Positions 1 through 14,067 of a DNA stretch of 64,000 nt are shown here, one piece after another. Both the position numbers and the translations under genes were made by a program. The stretch covers positions 3,257,032 through 3,321,031 of the forward strand of contig NC_037649.1 in the NCBI RefSeq assembly GCF_003254395.2, in the 5' to 3' direction. Each line of letters begins with the position of its first letter. Within the stretch, counting starts at the first letter, position 1. Source of the stretch: Apis mellifera (lineage: Eukaryota; Arthropoda; Insecta; Hymenoptera; Apidae). The notes under the pieces were generated by a model. The model worked only from the letters and a program-made list of their open reading frames with translations. It was not told the origin of the DNA and did no database searches.

Positions 1-416
1 TAAGAATTATAGTAATACATATTAAATTGATATAATTTTAACTTGATATAATTTATAATATAATTATAATATATAATTTATAACTTGATATAATTTAACA
101 ATTTTTCTGCTTAGTCAATGCAGAATTTATTAATTTTTTATATTTCTAAGAAGAACTCTTAGAATAAAAAGAGTTACTGTGTTATCTTTTTCTTTAATGT
201 TTATCATATGTTTATCAACTGCAATAGATTTGAATAAAATATAAAATTTCAGAATTTTTAAATAAGAGAATTTTTAAATAAGAATTTTTTAATTTTTAAT
301 TAATTTTATAAATAATTAAATCTAATCCCATCAGATCAACTCATATCATTTAAGCAAACATTATTATATATTAAATTTTTTCTTTATATGTGTATTATCA
401 ATATTTGATGTTTTAG
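1..416 (+). other. Intron of hnRNP F/H gene
   Basis: A+T-rich sequence with no coding potential that I can see. It ends in a good acceptor (TTTTAG at 411-416) joined to the first visible glorund-like exon, so it is read as that gene's intron. Upstream exons with the first two RNA-binding domains should lie left of the window. Confidence 0.7.
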
Positions 417-638
417 ATTTTGATGGTGGTCCATGGGGAAGTGGTAATAATTTTGATTCACGCGGAGGAAGTATGGGAATGAGAGGAGGTTTGGATATGA
501 AAGGTGGAAATTTCAGAGGTAGCGGCGATACATGGGGTAGTAATTCCGGTATTCATAGTATACACATGCGTGGTTTACCATTTAAAGCTACCGAACAAGA
601 TATTGCTGATGTAGGTTTTAAATTCATTAAATCATAAT

Positions 639-694
<56 letters not shown>

Positions 695-1293
695 GATATT
701 TTATTATGTAATTTTAGTTCTTTAGACCTATTGAACCAGTAAATGTACGAATTATTCTTGAAAATGGTGGACGTCCTTCTGGAGAAGCTGATGTGGAATT
801 TGCAACTCACGAAGAGGCTGTTAAAGCCATGTCCAAGGTTAATTAAATTTAATTGTCATTGCAATTATTATTGAACTCTACTATTTTAATATTTCTATTT
901 TATATTATGTTATTACAGGATAAAAGTCATATGTCACATAGATATATTGAATTATTTTTAAATTCAACTGGTGGTTCAAGTGGAATGTCATTAGGTGGCA
1001 TTGGAAATTTCTGTGGAGGTACGCGTTTTGCTTTTTTATTATTATTTTCTTTTTTCTTTATTTTATATGCTTTTATAATAATTTTGTATTCTTTATATTC
1101 TTTTATAGCATAATAATTTTATTCTTTATTAAATTATTTCTTATTTTGCAATTATTTTATAGATATTGTTAATATTGATATAATGTAATTTTATATTTAC
1201 ATATTAGGTTTAGGTAACAACTTCAGGCCAGGATATTCTCCAAATAGAGGCTTCAGTTCTCAATTAGGAGGAAGTAATTATAATAGTTTTTGA
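417..1293 (+). CDS. glo: hnRNP F/H (glorund-like), 3' part only
   Basis: C-terminal part of a heterogeneous nuclear ribonucleoprotein of the F/H family, nuclear proteins that bind G-rich RNA and act in splicing and mRNA regulation. Four visible coding exons: 417-610, 718-837, 919-1018 and 1208-1293 (TGA 1291-1293), all with GT..AG ends and compatible phases. The first encodes a Gly/Asn/Ser-rich linker and the start of the third quasi-RRM (MRGLPFKATEQDI). The second and third carry the core typical of this domain (GEADVEFATHEEAVKAMSKD, then HRYIELFLNS). The last encodes a short Gly/Asn/Ser tail ending SNYNSF. This matches the qRRM3 of human hnRNP H closely, from family knowledge. The 5' exons are outside the window, so length cannot be judged. 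The symbol glo is assigned by family; another insect F/H paralogue is possible. Confidence 0.88.
642..691 (+). repeat. (CT)n microsatellite in glo intron
   Basis: About 25 uninterrupted CT units in the 107-bp intron 611-717. It also serves as part of a pyrimidine-rich tract ahead of the acceptor at 716-717. Confidence 0.95.
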
Positions 1294-1610
1294 GGCCGGA
1301 TGTCGCGTTTTCTACGCTATCGAAGATAAAACATTTCGTAAATCAAATATTTAATATACTGAATTATAATTACATAAAATTTCGTTTTCGCATCGTATTC
1401 AATCGGAGATTGATTACTATTGTTTCATTATATTTTACAAATTACATACATAAAGTTTGTTTTATTTTTTAATATTAATATAATATTACTGGTAATAACA
1501 TTAGTCAAATATTTTTTATGGTCAATTTTCATTGACCAGAATTTATTATAACTGTTTCATCTTTTTTTTCATTTTCATTTATGTTCAATAAAAATATTGA
1601 ACTTTATATA
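1294..1610 (+). other. glo 3' UTR and poly(A) signal
   Basis: Non-coding sequence after the glo stop codon. An AATAAA hexamer at 1587-1592 is the first good poly(A) signal, so the transcript probably ends near 1605-1620. Confidence 0.6.
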
Positions 1611-3311
1611 TTATAAATTATAGTCTTAAATTATTAGTATAATTTCTATTTCTTTTATAAATTTAAACAATTATAAAAAAAATTTTTATAAAAAAAAATT
1701 ATATTTTACAAAATCAATATAATTTTCTTGACTCAGAAAAATTCAATTCAAAAAAACTATTTCACATTTTTTAATTTTTTTTTATTGTTATTAATATTGA
1801 TATTATATTCCTTTACTTTAACACATTGTACATTCGCTATTTTATTAAGATCTCACAAAAGTGTTCCAAATTCTAATATTACAGGATAAGTATATTAATA
1901 AACTATATAATACAGCTTCATTGGATTATTAATAAAGTTAGAAGTAATGTTTGCAATCATAAAGATATAGATAATTCATATTGAAATGGAAATGACATTC
2001 AACAATTACGATTTATCATACTGTAATATATTTATCTAAATAATAATTCATATTAGTAACATAAGTTAAATATAGTTTATGTTAATTCTTTTAAACAAAA
2101 CTATTATATTATAATATATTATATTTAACTATTCTAAGTGATATGCAAAATATTTCGATTATAAAATCTTTAATAATATTCATATAATATTGTGGGAAAA
2201 AAAATATAAAAAAAATACAGCAAATATCAAATATTGAATTTATTCTATTTTTAGCACTTATGAAAAATATGTTTTTGAGTTAATTATACTCATATTTAAT
2301 TTTATGAGTTTTTCTAAAGAATATATTAAGTTAAAAAGGAAAAAAAAATATTATATATATATAATATTTTTTTCATTAAACATTTCATTATAAAAAAAAA
2401 ATACTTCTTATTTTTCATTACGAAAATGTAAACAAAACAAAAAATGATTGTATTTATTTAAGATCTTATCTTCTGTAAGTAAAGTAAAAAAAGTCTATAT
2501 TCAATATAATAATAATAAAGTGTACCCTTATAAATTTATCTCGTGGATGAAATTAATAAGAATAACATATGATTAATATTGACCTGTTTATAAATAATGA
2601 CCTGTTTTATAAAGCATAATAATAAATATTATCTTCATAATTGAAGGCTTTCATTTATATCATAATATGATACATTATATATTATCAGTATAATGTTTAA
2701 TAATAAATTTTTTATTAAATTTAAAATATAATTTTTTTTAATTTAAAAGATACTTTAAAATTCTTATTTTTTGAATATATGAATTTTTATAGATAAAACA
2801 TGTCTTTAAATTGTAATTAAATCATAAATAAATCATTTGTGCTTATAATCAATATCACGAATATGTTTTATATATATATATACATATATATAAATGATAA
2901 ATAGTACAAAGAACTAGTGTATGCATTTAAGATGCAGCACCATATTGAACAATTGGAATTTATTAATGAATATGTATATGTGCATATATATGTTAGTAAA
3001 GAATATTAAACAATTTAGTTTTATGAAACACATGCTGAAAAGAGTAATTTATTATAACTAATAAAGATAATTATCTTAATGATAGTTTGAATGCGTGATA
3101 ACAGCAAATTTTATAAAGATAAGATATAATTCGAGAAATTTGATATTAATTTTTCAATGTAAGTATAAAAAGTCATTTATATGTTAATATATAAAATTTT
3201 ATAATTCATTTATATAAATATAAATTCATTATTTTTAATATTATTAATAAAAATATTTTAATATAAAAAAATAATAACATTTCATAATTATTGTTATTTT
3301 AATATTTGATT

Positions 3312-3366
<55 letters not shown>

Positions 3367-4022
3367 ATTTTTGCATTTTTGATTATTTTATAAAATAAAA
3401 TTTATAATATTGTAAAATAAAAATACTATTACATCTTGTATTCATTCAATAAAACTTTTAAAGTCAGGTTAATTAAGGATTATGTCAAATAACTTATACA
3501 AAATTCGTTAAACCACAGAGGGCAGAATTTCACGCTCAAATTTAAAATCAAATATTTGTTCGGCTTTACTTATTGATAAGAAAAGATTAAATTTTTTATC
3601 AACTTATAACATCAGTAATATTCATTTATAAATATTTTATCTATTAGAATTGTATACGTGTAAAGTTAATATTTATTAAATTTATTCATTTTTTATTTTT
3701 ATTTAAATAATTATTCTATATTAATAATTTTATTATTAATTTAAAATAAATTTAATAATTTTAAGATTTTATTTTATATAGTTATTTAATTATTATTTAA
3801 TAATAATATACTATTGCATTAATTCTTGATAATTTTATAAGATATTACTTAATAATATATTAAAAATTACAAAATTTTTATTTAATTATTTTTTGTTGTT
3901 TGAATATTTTGTCATTTTTATTATATGATTTAAGTTTATTTTATTTATTTATACGTATTTAATTGATTAATTTAAAACTTTTAAAGCATTAAAATATGAA
4001 ATAAGAAATAACATATAACATA
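1611..4022. other. Intergenic, A+T-rich
   Basis: No coding exon seen on either strand. It holds a long (AT)n microsatellite at about 3314-3362. A slightly less A+T-rich patch at about 3460-3590 may lie near the ABCC promoter, but no clear TATA or initiator was found. The ABCC 5' UTR should lie in the last few hundred bases. Confidence 0.6.
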
Positions 4023-7000
4023 ATGGAAAATAAAACGGATATTCTTAATGATCAAAGTGAAGACAATGAGACTCAATATATTAATAGTGAAAGGTATAAG
4101 TATATAATTTTTTTTATTTTTATTGAAATATAAAATTAATATTGTTTCATACATTTCTAGATACGATAATGCCAATGAAAGACAACATTTTTTGCTTCCT
4201 AATACATATTCACGTTCGCCAAAAATACCAATAGAATACATTAAAGGAACAAATATAAAACGATATAATCCAGCTTTAAGAAATCTTATACCAATACGTC
4301 GCAAAAATCAGTATGTAATATATATTTAATTTTAAAATAAAAAAAATTGTTTTTTAAATAATATTTTACCATATATATTTTAGAAACAAGGAATGTATGC
4401 CAGCAGATAGTGCTGGTTTGTTTTCATATATTTTTTATACATGGTTAACACCATATATATGGAAAGCATATAAAAATGGTATTGACTTTACAAATATTCC
4501 ATATATTTCTACTTATGAAAGTTCTAAATATAATACTCATAGGTAACTGCTTCAATTTGAATATAATTACAATATAATAATATATAATAATATATAACTT
4601 TTTTTATGATATTTAAAATATATTTAAAATATATTTCATATTTAGATTAGAAATACTTTGGCAAGAAGAATTAAATAAACATGGTCCATATTTAGCATCA
4701 TTTCCAAATGTAGCTTGGAAATTTGTAAGAACAAGAATATGTATAGCTGGATTTTTATTAAGTTGTTCTACAATTTGTGGATTTATTAGTTCTGTATGTT
4801 TTTTAGTTTAATAAATATTAATGTCATATATATTGCTATAAAATTTAATGTTTCTATTATAGATGATACTAATGAAAAAAGTACTAGAACATGTTCAATC
4901 ACCAGAAGAAAATATATGGATAGGTATAAAATGGGCATTGTTATTAACATGTTGTGATTTTTTGCGATTAATATTTTTTAACTGGACTTGGAATACTAAT
5001 ATTAGAACTGCACTAAGATTAAAAAGTGCTTGTACAACTCTTTTATATAAAAAAATTATTAGACTGAATAATCTTGGAAATAAAAGTACAGGAGAAGTAA
5101 GATTTTAAATAAATAGTATCATCACATTAGATTTAATTTCATATCTATCAATGTTTTATAATTTTTTAGATGATTAATTTATTTACAAATGATAGTCAAA
5201 GACTTTTTGATGTTGTCATTTATGGACCTATGATATTTAGTGGTCCAATAATTATTATCTGTGGTATAATTTATATACTTTGGGTATTTAGTCCAATAGC
5301 TCTTTATGGAATATTTACTTTCCTTGTATTTTATCCTTGCCAGGTGAGAAATTATTGAGAAATATTTCTTTATACAATTTTTTATATTTAAAATTTTAAT
5401 ATTTCTATAATTCTATATTTATTTTTATACTTAAAATTTCACCATATAATAGTCCATGTAATGTTAATTTTCTTAACAGTATCTTCTATCCCGTGCAGTT
5501 GGATATTTTCGTTCGAAGACAGTTATTATTACAGATACACGAGTAAAATTAATGAATGAAATCTTAGAATGTATAAAATTAATTAAAATGTATTCATGGG
5601 AGAAATATTTTAGTCATAAACTCCTTGGTATAATTATTATTTTGCTAAATAAAATAAATTATTATAATATGTAGCATTATAATTTAATTTTAATTATCTT
5701 TTTATATATTAATTAATTTTACAGATATACGAAAAAAGGAGGAATATTGGTTACATAAAATTGTATATTTCCAAAGTCTTGCTATTTCTTTAACGCCAGC
5801 TATACCTGCAATATCTGCAATTGTTACATTTCTAGCACATTTATCTTCAGGCAGTAATTTAACTGCTTCTCAGGTATATATTATTTTGCAAATTGAAAAT
5901 GAATATTTATATTTATTTAAATTTCTTTGGAGGAATATTAGAATAAGTAATTCCAAACTAAATATATAAGTAGCTATCATTCAAAAACATTATTAATTAA
6001 ATAGTAAAAAATATTCTGCATATTTAAAGTTATGAAACAAGTGTTGCATTTAATAAGATGAATATTGCAGGCTTTTCCAATTACAACATTTTTCGGAAAT
6101 ATGTTGAGAATGGCACTCTCTTCCCTTAAGGATTCTACACGACATTTTATCGACGCTCATATTGCTCTTAGAAGAATTAAGGTCTCCCAAAACATTTACA
6201 TTTAAATTATAATTTTATTATAAAATCTCTGACATTTTAAATGTTTAATGGATGGGTATTTTTCATTTATTATTAACAAACAAATTCTCGTGTATTTTAT
6301 ATCAAAAGGAATAGCTTATATTATTAAAGTAGTTAAATAAAAAACTAATATAATTGATATAATATATGCGAGAATTTTTTTATTAATAATATGTTTATAT
6401 GTAATAGTAAATGGTCAAAAGTTTGCTAACATAAAGGGGAAAGTGTGGCACATATATAAATAAATACAAATAATTGCTTTTTCTCTTACTCCTCCTTATT
6501 GTATATACATTAAAAAGATAAACAAAGCTGTGTATGTATGATTAAAATGCAAATGTTGGGAATAATTTAACATAACATAATAAGTTTGCAATATTCACAT
6601 ATTAAATTATAATATGTTACTTTTTACAGGTATTTCCTTTTGTAACATTGCTCAATTCTCAATTTCGTTCTTCATTTTTATTTCTACAAGTGGCGTTAAT
6701 TAATATCGCCGAGTCAAATATAACACTCAACAGATTGCAGGTGTTTACTTTTGCATTTATCTGTTAATAATAATTACTAATTATAATAATATAAAAACTA
6801 TAATTGGTTATTTTGCAAATAACATTTGCATTGTAAAGAAATTTAATTCGCTTTTCATTGTATAATATATTATAATAGTTATAAAAATATACAATGCTTT
6901 GTAGTATAGTTTATTTAATGCTTGATTGATCTTATAGATAATGCATTTGAATATTCTGTAATAATTCATTGCACTTTTATGTTATGCATTGCATGTTTTA

Positions 7001-10000
7001 AATCATAATTTCCATATGCTTTTAAAAACTTTTTATATGATATTTTTATATTATATTTTTATTTTAGTATTATATAATTTTATATAGTATTATAAATTTA
7101 ATATTTATTAATTAAAATAATGAATATTGTTATTAAAATTGATTTGGCTTTGCTTATAATCATTCGATTTTTAATTAAAATTTCGATGATCATCTTTAAT
7201 AATTAATAATATTTGTGCAGAATATATTACTTTTAGAAGAATATACATGCCATATATCAAAGCCAATTGTAAAATCACAAGCTATAGCCATTGCTAACGG
7301 TACATTCGTTTACGAAAATTCTACTTTGTACGCTAAAAAATTAAAAAATATTAGAAAAAAAAAGTAAGTTCTTTGAAATTAATAAATTTTTTACTCTTAT
7401 TTTTTTATTTTTTTAAATTTTTATATATATATATTTTTTTTTTTTTTAGAAAAATCGTATCATACTTAAGAAACAAAGTTGAATTGGAAAAACTTAATGA
7501 ATCGTCCCAAGAAACTGAATATATTAAAGTACTTTCAACTATTAAATTCGGAGTAACAAAAGGTGGATTAACAGGAATTTGTGGACATGTAGGAAGTGGA
7601 AAATCTAGTCTTTTGCTTGCAGCTTTAGGACAATTAAAAATGATAAACGGCTGTGTTTTGAGAGAAGGTTCCTGTGCTTATGTTAGTCAACAAGCATGGA
7701 TTGTTAATGCAACTTTCAAAGAAAATATATTGTTTGGAAATCAATTTGATGCTAAACGATACTATCAAACATTAACAATATGCAGTTTAAAAGAAGATTT
7801 GAATATGTTACCGGGTGGAGACGAAACTGAGATAGGGGAAAGAGGTATAAATCTTTCAGGAGGACAAAAGCAAAGAATTGCTCTTGCTAGAGCACTTTAT
7901 GCTAATCGGTATATTTTTTTTTACTGTTAAAACTCTTAATTTCTAAAATATATAATTATATTTTTTAAAAAAATCATATGTTTTTTTTAAGAGATATATA
8001 TTTTTTGGATGATCCATTAAGTGCAGTAGACACACATGTGGGTTCTTATATTTTTAAAAATTTAATTCTCGGAGCGCTCAAAAATAAATGTGTATTATTT
8101 GTAACACATCAAATTCAAGTATATATTTAATTTATATTTTCAATAAATTATATTCTTAAATTCAAATAATTCGTATATATAATTAATTACGCTTAACATT
8201 ATATTTCACTAATTATAGTTTTTAAAACATTGTGATCAAATACTTGTAATGCATAAAGGAAGAATTGTAGAACAAGGTACACATGATGAATTGATGCAAT
8301 TAAATAAAGAATATGCTACAATGGTAGATAGTGCATTATTAAAAACGGAGATCGATTCAAAGTATTTATCTTACAAATAATTTTTAAAAAGCTTTTGAAT
8401 AATTATAATATTAATTATATTCAATTTATTTAGTGAAATTACGATACCGATTCAAACAAATAAAGATTCTAATAATGATTCAAAGAGACAAACAATAACT
8501 TGCAATGCAGAAGATAATGATGAATATATTGAAGCATCAACAAAGATACATAAAAAAGGTGTGTATTAAAAAACTTTAAATTATCAATTTGTCACATTTG
8601 AGTTTATCATTTAGAAGCAATCCTTACTACTCAAGAAAAGATGGGAATAGGTACTGTAAAATCATATATTTATCATATATATGTAAAATCTGCGGGTGGT
8701 TATTTTATAGCGATTTTGGTATTTTTAACACTTTTTTTAAGTATTGGAAGTTCAGCATTTAGTTCTTGGTGGTTAGCTACATGGATTAAAGCTGGTAATG
8801 GGGTAAATATTTTCTCCTATTTTAATTGTATATTTTATATTTTTTCTTTCTTTTTTTTATTTTCATTAATCTTTCTCATTTAAGAATATTATTGATTCCA
8901 ATAATAATAAAACTATATCATCAAATAATTTAAATGATAATCCTAATTATTCATATTATCAAAATATTTATATTGGTTGTATTGGAATAATTTTATTAAC
9001 AAGTTTATTGCGTGGTTTGGTTATTATGTATGCTACAATAAATGCTTCGACGACATTACATAACAAAGTTTTTAAGAAAATAATTAAAACAACATTAACA
9101 TTTTTTGAAACAACTCCTATTGGAAGAATACAAAATATTTTTAGTCGAGATATTGATGAAGGTAAGATATACTATTTTTTGAACTGTAATACTATTGTTC
9201 ATGAACTATGTTTGTTATGCATCACAAACTTTATTGTTGTCATATTGATTGTTTATATATTTTTGCGAGTAATGAACAATTTTTAAAAATGTTTATTAAA
9301 TGTAAATTATTTGCAAATTGTTTGTGAACAATAGTGTAAATCTAACATTAAATATCAAGATAATTATATTTCTTAATTACTTTTATTATAGTGGACAATT
9401 ATATACCAATTTCTGTAGAAAACATGATACAGAATATAATTACTTGCAGTTTTGCAATTGTGTTTATATGTGTAATATTACCTTGGTATTGTTTACCATT
9501 AATTATCCTTGCTGTTATTTTTTTTTATATTAGCAGAATCTTTAGGTGAGACATTTTAATTCATATTTTAAAATAGAATTTACAATATTCTTCAATAATA
9601 TTTTTCATTATTATTCTTCAAATATAGCAACAGAAAAATTTTTTCAGAGTAGCAATGAGAGATTTTAAGCGAATGGAGAATATTTCACGATCTCCTGTTT
9701 TAAGTTTCATTACTACTACCATTCATGGTCTAAATACTATTCACGCATTCCAAAAGGAAAAAGCATTTGTAAACAAGTATGCTTCTTAAAATAATAGATT
9801 ACTATACATTATTATAAAGTATTTCAATAACAATATTACAAGATAATATTTTATTATTATTTATAATATGTGAAAATACTCAAGGAATAAATTTTTTAAT
9901 TCGAAAAAATATATTATAATGAAAATCATTTTTTTTTTTTTGAAGATATTTTTCGAGATTTTAAAATCATTGATATTTTTTTACAAGATGTTTAATAAAA

Positions 10001-12892
10001 TTCTTTCAATAATATAAAAAAAAGATGTTTCAAAAAAATTCTTTTTTGAATTGGCTACAAATTGGAAGACTTTTCAAAAAAAAAGTTTATTTCTATAAAA
10101 TATGAAAATTATCTTGATTTTTTTAAATAACATGATATATTTTTGATTTCAAAACATTGCTGGTATTAAAACGTATCTATTGTATATTTTAGTAGTATAT
10201 TTTAGTTAATATTAATTTTGAAATAGAGAAAAGAATTTTATAAATCTTAAATTTATTGATACATTAACATATGAAAGTTGATTTAATAGGATGTTAGATC
10301 AGATATTTTTAGATAATATTTGTACCATTATACCACCATACCACAAATTGCAATAATAAAAATTATCAAATTATTTGATTGATAAATTGATAGATATAGA
10401 TTGCTCAAACTTATCTTCATTAAATTTTTCTTATGAAAATATTTATTTATTATTTATTATTTATTATTTATTATTTATTATTTATTATTTATTTATGAGA
10501 AACCTCCAAACTATATACAAGATTTAAATTGTATACAAGAGTTAAATTATTATATATATGTAGAAAAATATATTTACAAAATTTATTTGTTGCTACACAT
10601 AAAAATTTATTCAAAAAAAAAACTATTGAAAAATAATATACATTTGAAGATTTATTATAAATATAAATATATAAATAAAAAGTCTAATATATAATTTCAT
10701 ATAAAAAAGATAAAACGATTCTCATCTTCTGTTAAATAAAAAATACTTTGGTAATTTTTATTATTGCAATTTATTGAAAATATAAATATTATTGTAAACA
10801 TGTGATGATATAATATTTTATTAAATTAAATATCATAGGAATCAATATCCTAGAAATCAATGAATTTCAAATTTATGAAACTCAAGATCAAAAAATCAAG
10901 AAGTTATAATATTATACATTGTTGAATTTGATATTAATCAATACTATAAAATACTATAAAATAAAAAATACATTATATATTTAAAAAAAATCAAGATGAC
11001 TTTATAGAAAAGAATTTATAGAAAAAAACATTTTTTGGAAATTTTAAATAATTTGTAATTTGTAATTGATTCAAATCAAATTTTATTTGAAAATTTTGTC
11101 TTATATTTTTGAGAATTTTTAAAAAATCATGTTTGGAAATGGATGTTAATAATGAAATATTACAAAAAGATAATCCACAATTAAATTAATAAATATTCAA
11201 TAAAAAGTCAATGAAAATAATTTTGAACATTTATTATAATAAATTTTTTCTTCATTAATTTCATTAATTTCAAAATCATTTTATTATAACTCAAGATGAA
11301 TCAGATTTATCTTGATGAAAAAAATTTTTGATGACTTTAAAGTATCAAAAAATATAACATTGAAAAATTATTTCCATATGTATTTTTTTGAATTAAATAA
11401 TTTTTTAAGCATTTAACTAAGATATTATTTTGTAATAGAATTACTGAAGACTATTTTGTATAATAATTGATTATTACATTTTAGATTTGAGGAATTATTT
11501 GATTTAAACAATTTATGTCTTTATCTATGTCAATCTATCATGAGATGGTCTGCTGTAAGACTTGATATTTTAGCAATTGCTTCCTCTTCTATTACTGCTT
11601 TTCTTGTAATTGCACTTAAAAATCAAATATCTCCAGCTCTTGCTGGTTTAGCAATGGCATATGCTATGCAAATGACTGGCATTTTTCAATACACTGTAAG
11701 ATTAATGGCGGAAATAGAAACTCGTTTTATAAGTGTTGAAAGAATAAGCTATTACTTAAAGGTAAATAAAATGATTACATACACATATATTTGTTATAAC
11801 TGATAATTAAATTATATATACATATATATGTATATAACATATTATAGACTTTACAAAAAGAAGAAATTTCTGAGCAACATCTCATAGATCTTCCTGATCA
11901 ATGGCCTATTGATGGAGAATTAGAATTTTGTAAAGTTGAATTAAAATATAGAAAAGGTTTATCACCTGCATTAGATAATATTTCATTTATTATTAAACCT
12001 GGTGAACATATAGGTAATAATAAGTTGATAAGATTTATACAAAATTATATCATGATTTTTTTTAATGATATAATGAATTTTAGGTATTGTAGGACGAACA
12101 GGAGCAGGAAAAAGTTCTTTAATCATTGCTTTATTCCGATTAATTGAAATTTCTGCTGGAAAAATTAAAATTGATGGTATAGATATAGCAAAAATAAATT
12201 TAAAAGTATTAAGAACTAAATTATCTATAATTCCTCAGGATCCTGTCTTATTTAATGGAACCATACGGTAAATATATATATAAATTAAAAAACAAATATA
12301 TTAAAAATTTATTTATTTTTAATATTATTATTTATAATTATATTTATAATTATATTATAGATCAAATTTAGATCCCTTTAAACAATTTAGTGATTCTGAA
12401 ATCTGGAGTGTTTTAGAAAAAACTCAATTGAAAGAAAAAGTACAAGTTATGCCTGGTCAATTGGATGCACCTATTGAAGTTGAAGGAAAAAATTTAAGTG
12501 TAGGCGAGCGACAATTATTTTGTCTATCAAGAGCACTTTTGCGTAATGCCAAAGTATGATATTAATAAAAACTTTTTGTATTAATTAATAATAAACTTAT
12601 TTAATTTAATAATCTATTATTCGATTAGATATTAGTATTAGATGAAGCAACAGCTGCTGTTGATCCAGAAACTGAAATTGCTGTACAAAATACAATTCAA
12701 AATGAATTTTCAAATACTACAATATTAACCATAGCTCACCGTTTGAAGACTGTTATTTCGTGTGATCGCATTATTGTTATGAAGAATGGACAAATAATTG
12801 AATTTGATGCACCATCTGTACTTTTATCCAATTCAAACTCTGAATTCTCCAAAATGATGATTTCAGCAGAAAAGAACATAAAAGAAATATAA
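4023..12892 (+). CDS. ABCC-family exporter (MRP4-like, lethal(2)03659-type)
   Basis: Full ABC exporter pumping organic anions or conjugates out of the cell. Coding exons: 4023-4093, 4161-4310, 4384-4542, 4646-4793, 4863-5096, 5170-5343, 5480-5627, 5725-5873, 6071-6181 or 6630-6740, 7221-7363, 7450-7908, 7992-8118, 8219-8361, 8434-8558, 8615-8802, 8885-9161, 9392-9545, 9648-9776, 11485-11761, 11848-12013, 12084-12267, 12361-12553, 12629-12892. Using one of the alternative pair gives 4173 nt, 1390 aa, close to MRP4 proteins (about 1300). Order: TMD1 without an extra N-terminal TMD0 (DTRVKLMNEILECIKLIKMY), NBD1 (Walker A GHVGSGKSS near residue 541, signature LSGGQKQR, Walker B IYFLDDPLSAVD), TMD2, NBD2 (GRTGAGKSS, LSVGERQ, ILVLDEATAAVD). 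NBD1 has Asp in place of the catalytic Glu, usual for ABCC and implying one main hydrolytic site. The start is the first ATG of an open exon with no upstream in-frame coding. Intron 9777-11484 is unusually long (1.7 kb). Confidence 0.93.
6071..6181 (+). other. ABCC alternative exon A (TM6 of TMD1)
   Basis: 111-nt, phase 0-0 exon encoding 37 residues from AFPITTFFGNML to IALRRIK. It occupies the place where MRP4 proteins have the final helix of TMD1 before NBD1 (residues 412-448 in this model). Good acceptor (TTGCAG) and donor (AAG/gtctcc, weaker). Its partner at 6630-6740 has the same length and phase. Confidence 0.85.
6269..6390 (+). repeat. Long hairpin in intron between alternative exons
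   Basis: Ungapped inverted repeat: arm 6269-6305 (37 nt) and arm 6354-6390 (37 nt), 48-nt loop. 32 of 37 positions are complementary and two more would be G:U in RNA. It lies in intron 6182-6629, straight after exon A. It could be a splicing-control stem or a small MITE. Confidence 0.8.
6630..6740 (+). other. ABCC alternative exon B (TM6 of TMD1)
   Basis: 111-nt, phase 0-0 exon encoding 37 residues from VFPFVTLLNSQF to ITLNRLQ. About 8 of 37 residues match exon A without gaps, including the F-P at positions 2-3, an Arg at 13 and the I-x-L-x-R near the end. Acceptor TTTTACAG and donor CAG/gtgttt. Read as the alternative to exon A rather than an extra exon, because the protein family has this helix once. 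Confidence 0.85.
10439..10497 (+). repeat. 7-bp tandem repeat (TTTATTA)n in ABCC intron
   Basis: About eight units of a 7-bp TTTATTA motif in the long intron 9777-11484. The rest of this 1.7-kb intron is plain A+T-rich sequence with no exon that I can see. Confidence 0.85.
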
Positions 12893-14038
12893 TCAATATA
12901 TCATTAACAATAGTATTATATTTAATAACTGAAAATATTAACAAATTAAGAAAATAAAAATATTTTTTATATATATACATATATACATATAAAATATATA
13001 TTATATGTTATACTAATTCAATATATTAAATAGAATTTTTTTGAAATATAAATATTACATTTATTAATATATTACGGCTATTTTTATTGAAATATTTTAT
13101 TAACATTAAAACAATCGAACCTATTAAAATGATTTCATATTTTTTATTTTACGATTATTTAGATTTTTGGCAAAATTAATATTGTCTTTTGAAATAGAAA
13201 TATAATTAATATAAAAATATAAATATAATATAATTAATATATATCTACTTATTTTTATCAATTTTTTTTTATTATTTCATTAATTAATTAGAATCATTTA
13301 TTAATATATATAATAGGTACTTACTAATCAGTAATTTTAATATCGAAATAATATGTCTCAAAATAAAAATTTTGTAAAATCAGTTATCATCGATTTACGC
13401 GCTTTCATTCATTTGATATATTGATTTATGTGTAAAGTAACAACACTGCTCATGCTCATTTCGAATTTTTACTATTACTAGAAAACTTGAAATTCAGAAT
13501 TAAACCAAAAAATATTTACCAAAATATCGCCAATTATTTGTTATTACTAAAATGTTTATTATACAATTTTAATATAAAACTTTGTTGTTTTATGTTGAAA
13601 TATAATATATATTAATTGCCGTAAAGGCAATTTTTATTATCGCTCAAATTGTTAAAAAAAGGTAATAATAATTATTTATATTATTTTTATTAAATATAAG
13701 AATTATAATAATTAAAAATTATTAATTATATTACAAATCTTTATACATATTTTTAACCAGATTATAATAATTTTGTAATTTTTACTATTATATTATTCAT
13801 ATTTAATATATATAATATTAAATACGAATTTTATTGTATTTTAATTTTCAACAATATAATAGCTATTTTGTTATTATTTTACAATTGAAAATTATTATTA
13901 TAAAAAACAATATTCAAATAATTATTATTTATAAAATATTTAAAGTATTATTATTATATTATTATATATCCAATATTCAAATTTCTTTTCATCAATGTAT
14001 ATTGATATTACAATATTCATAACAATTTTATATTATAG
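12893..14038. other. ABCC 3' UTR and ABCC-na interval
   Basis: An AATAAA at 12953-12958, 61 bases after the ABCC stop, is the likely poly(A) signal. The rest is A+T-rich. A slightly richer stretch (13390-13470, with ACGCGC) and a 7-bp stem (AATTGCC/GGCAATT, 13614-13632) are the only structure. An acceptor (TTATAG) at 14033-14038 precedes the first coding exon of na, so an unseen 5' UTR exon of na should lie in or left of this interval. Confidence 0.55.
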
Positions 14039-14067
14039 ACTTCACCATTGCGAACATAATTCCTATT

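Noticed and set aside
4123..4304. Opposite-strand open frames over ABCC exon 2
   Set aside because: Shadows of the real exon; no splice support on the minus strand.
13614..13632. AATTGCC/GGCAATT hairpin followed by T-rich sequence
   Set aside because: Looks like a bacterial terminator but this is a eukaryotic interval; a 7-bp stem is expected by chance.
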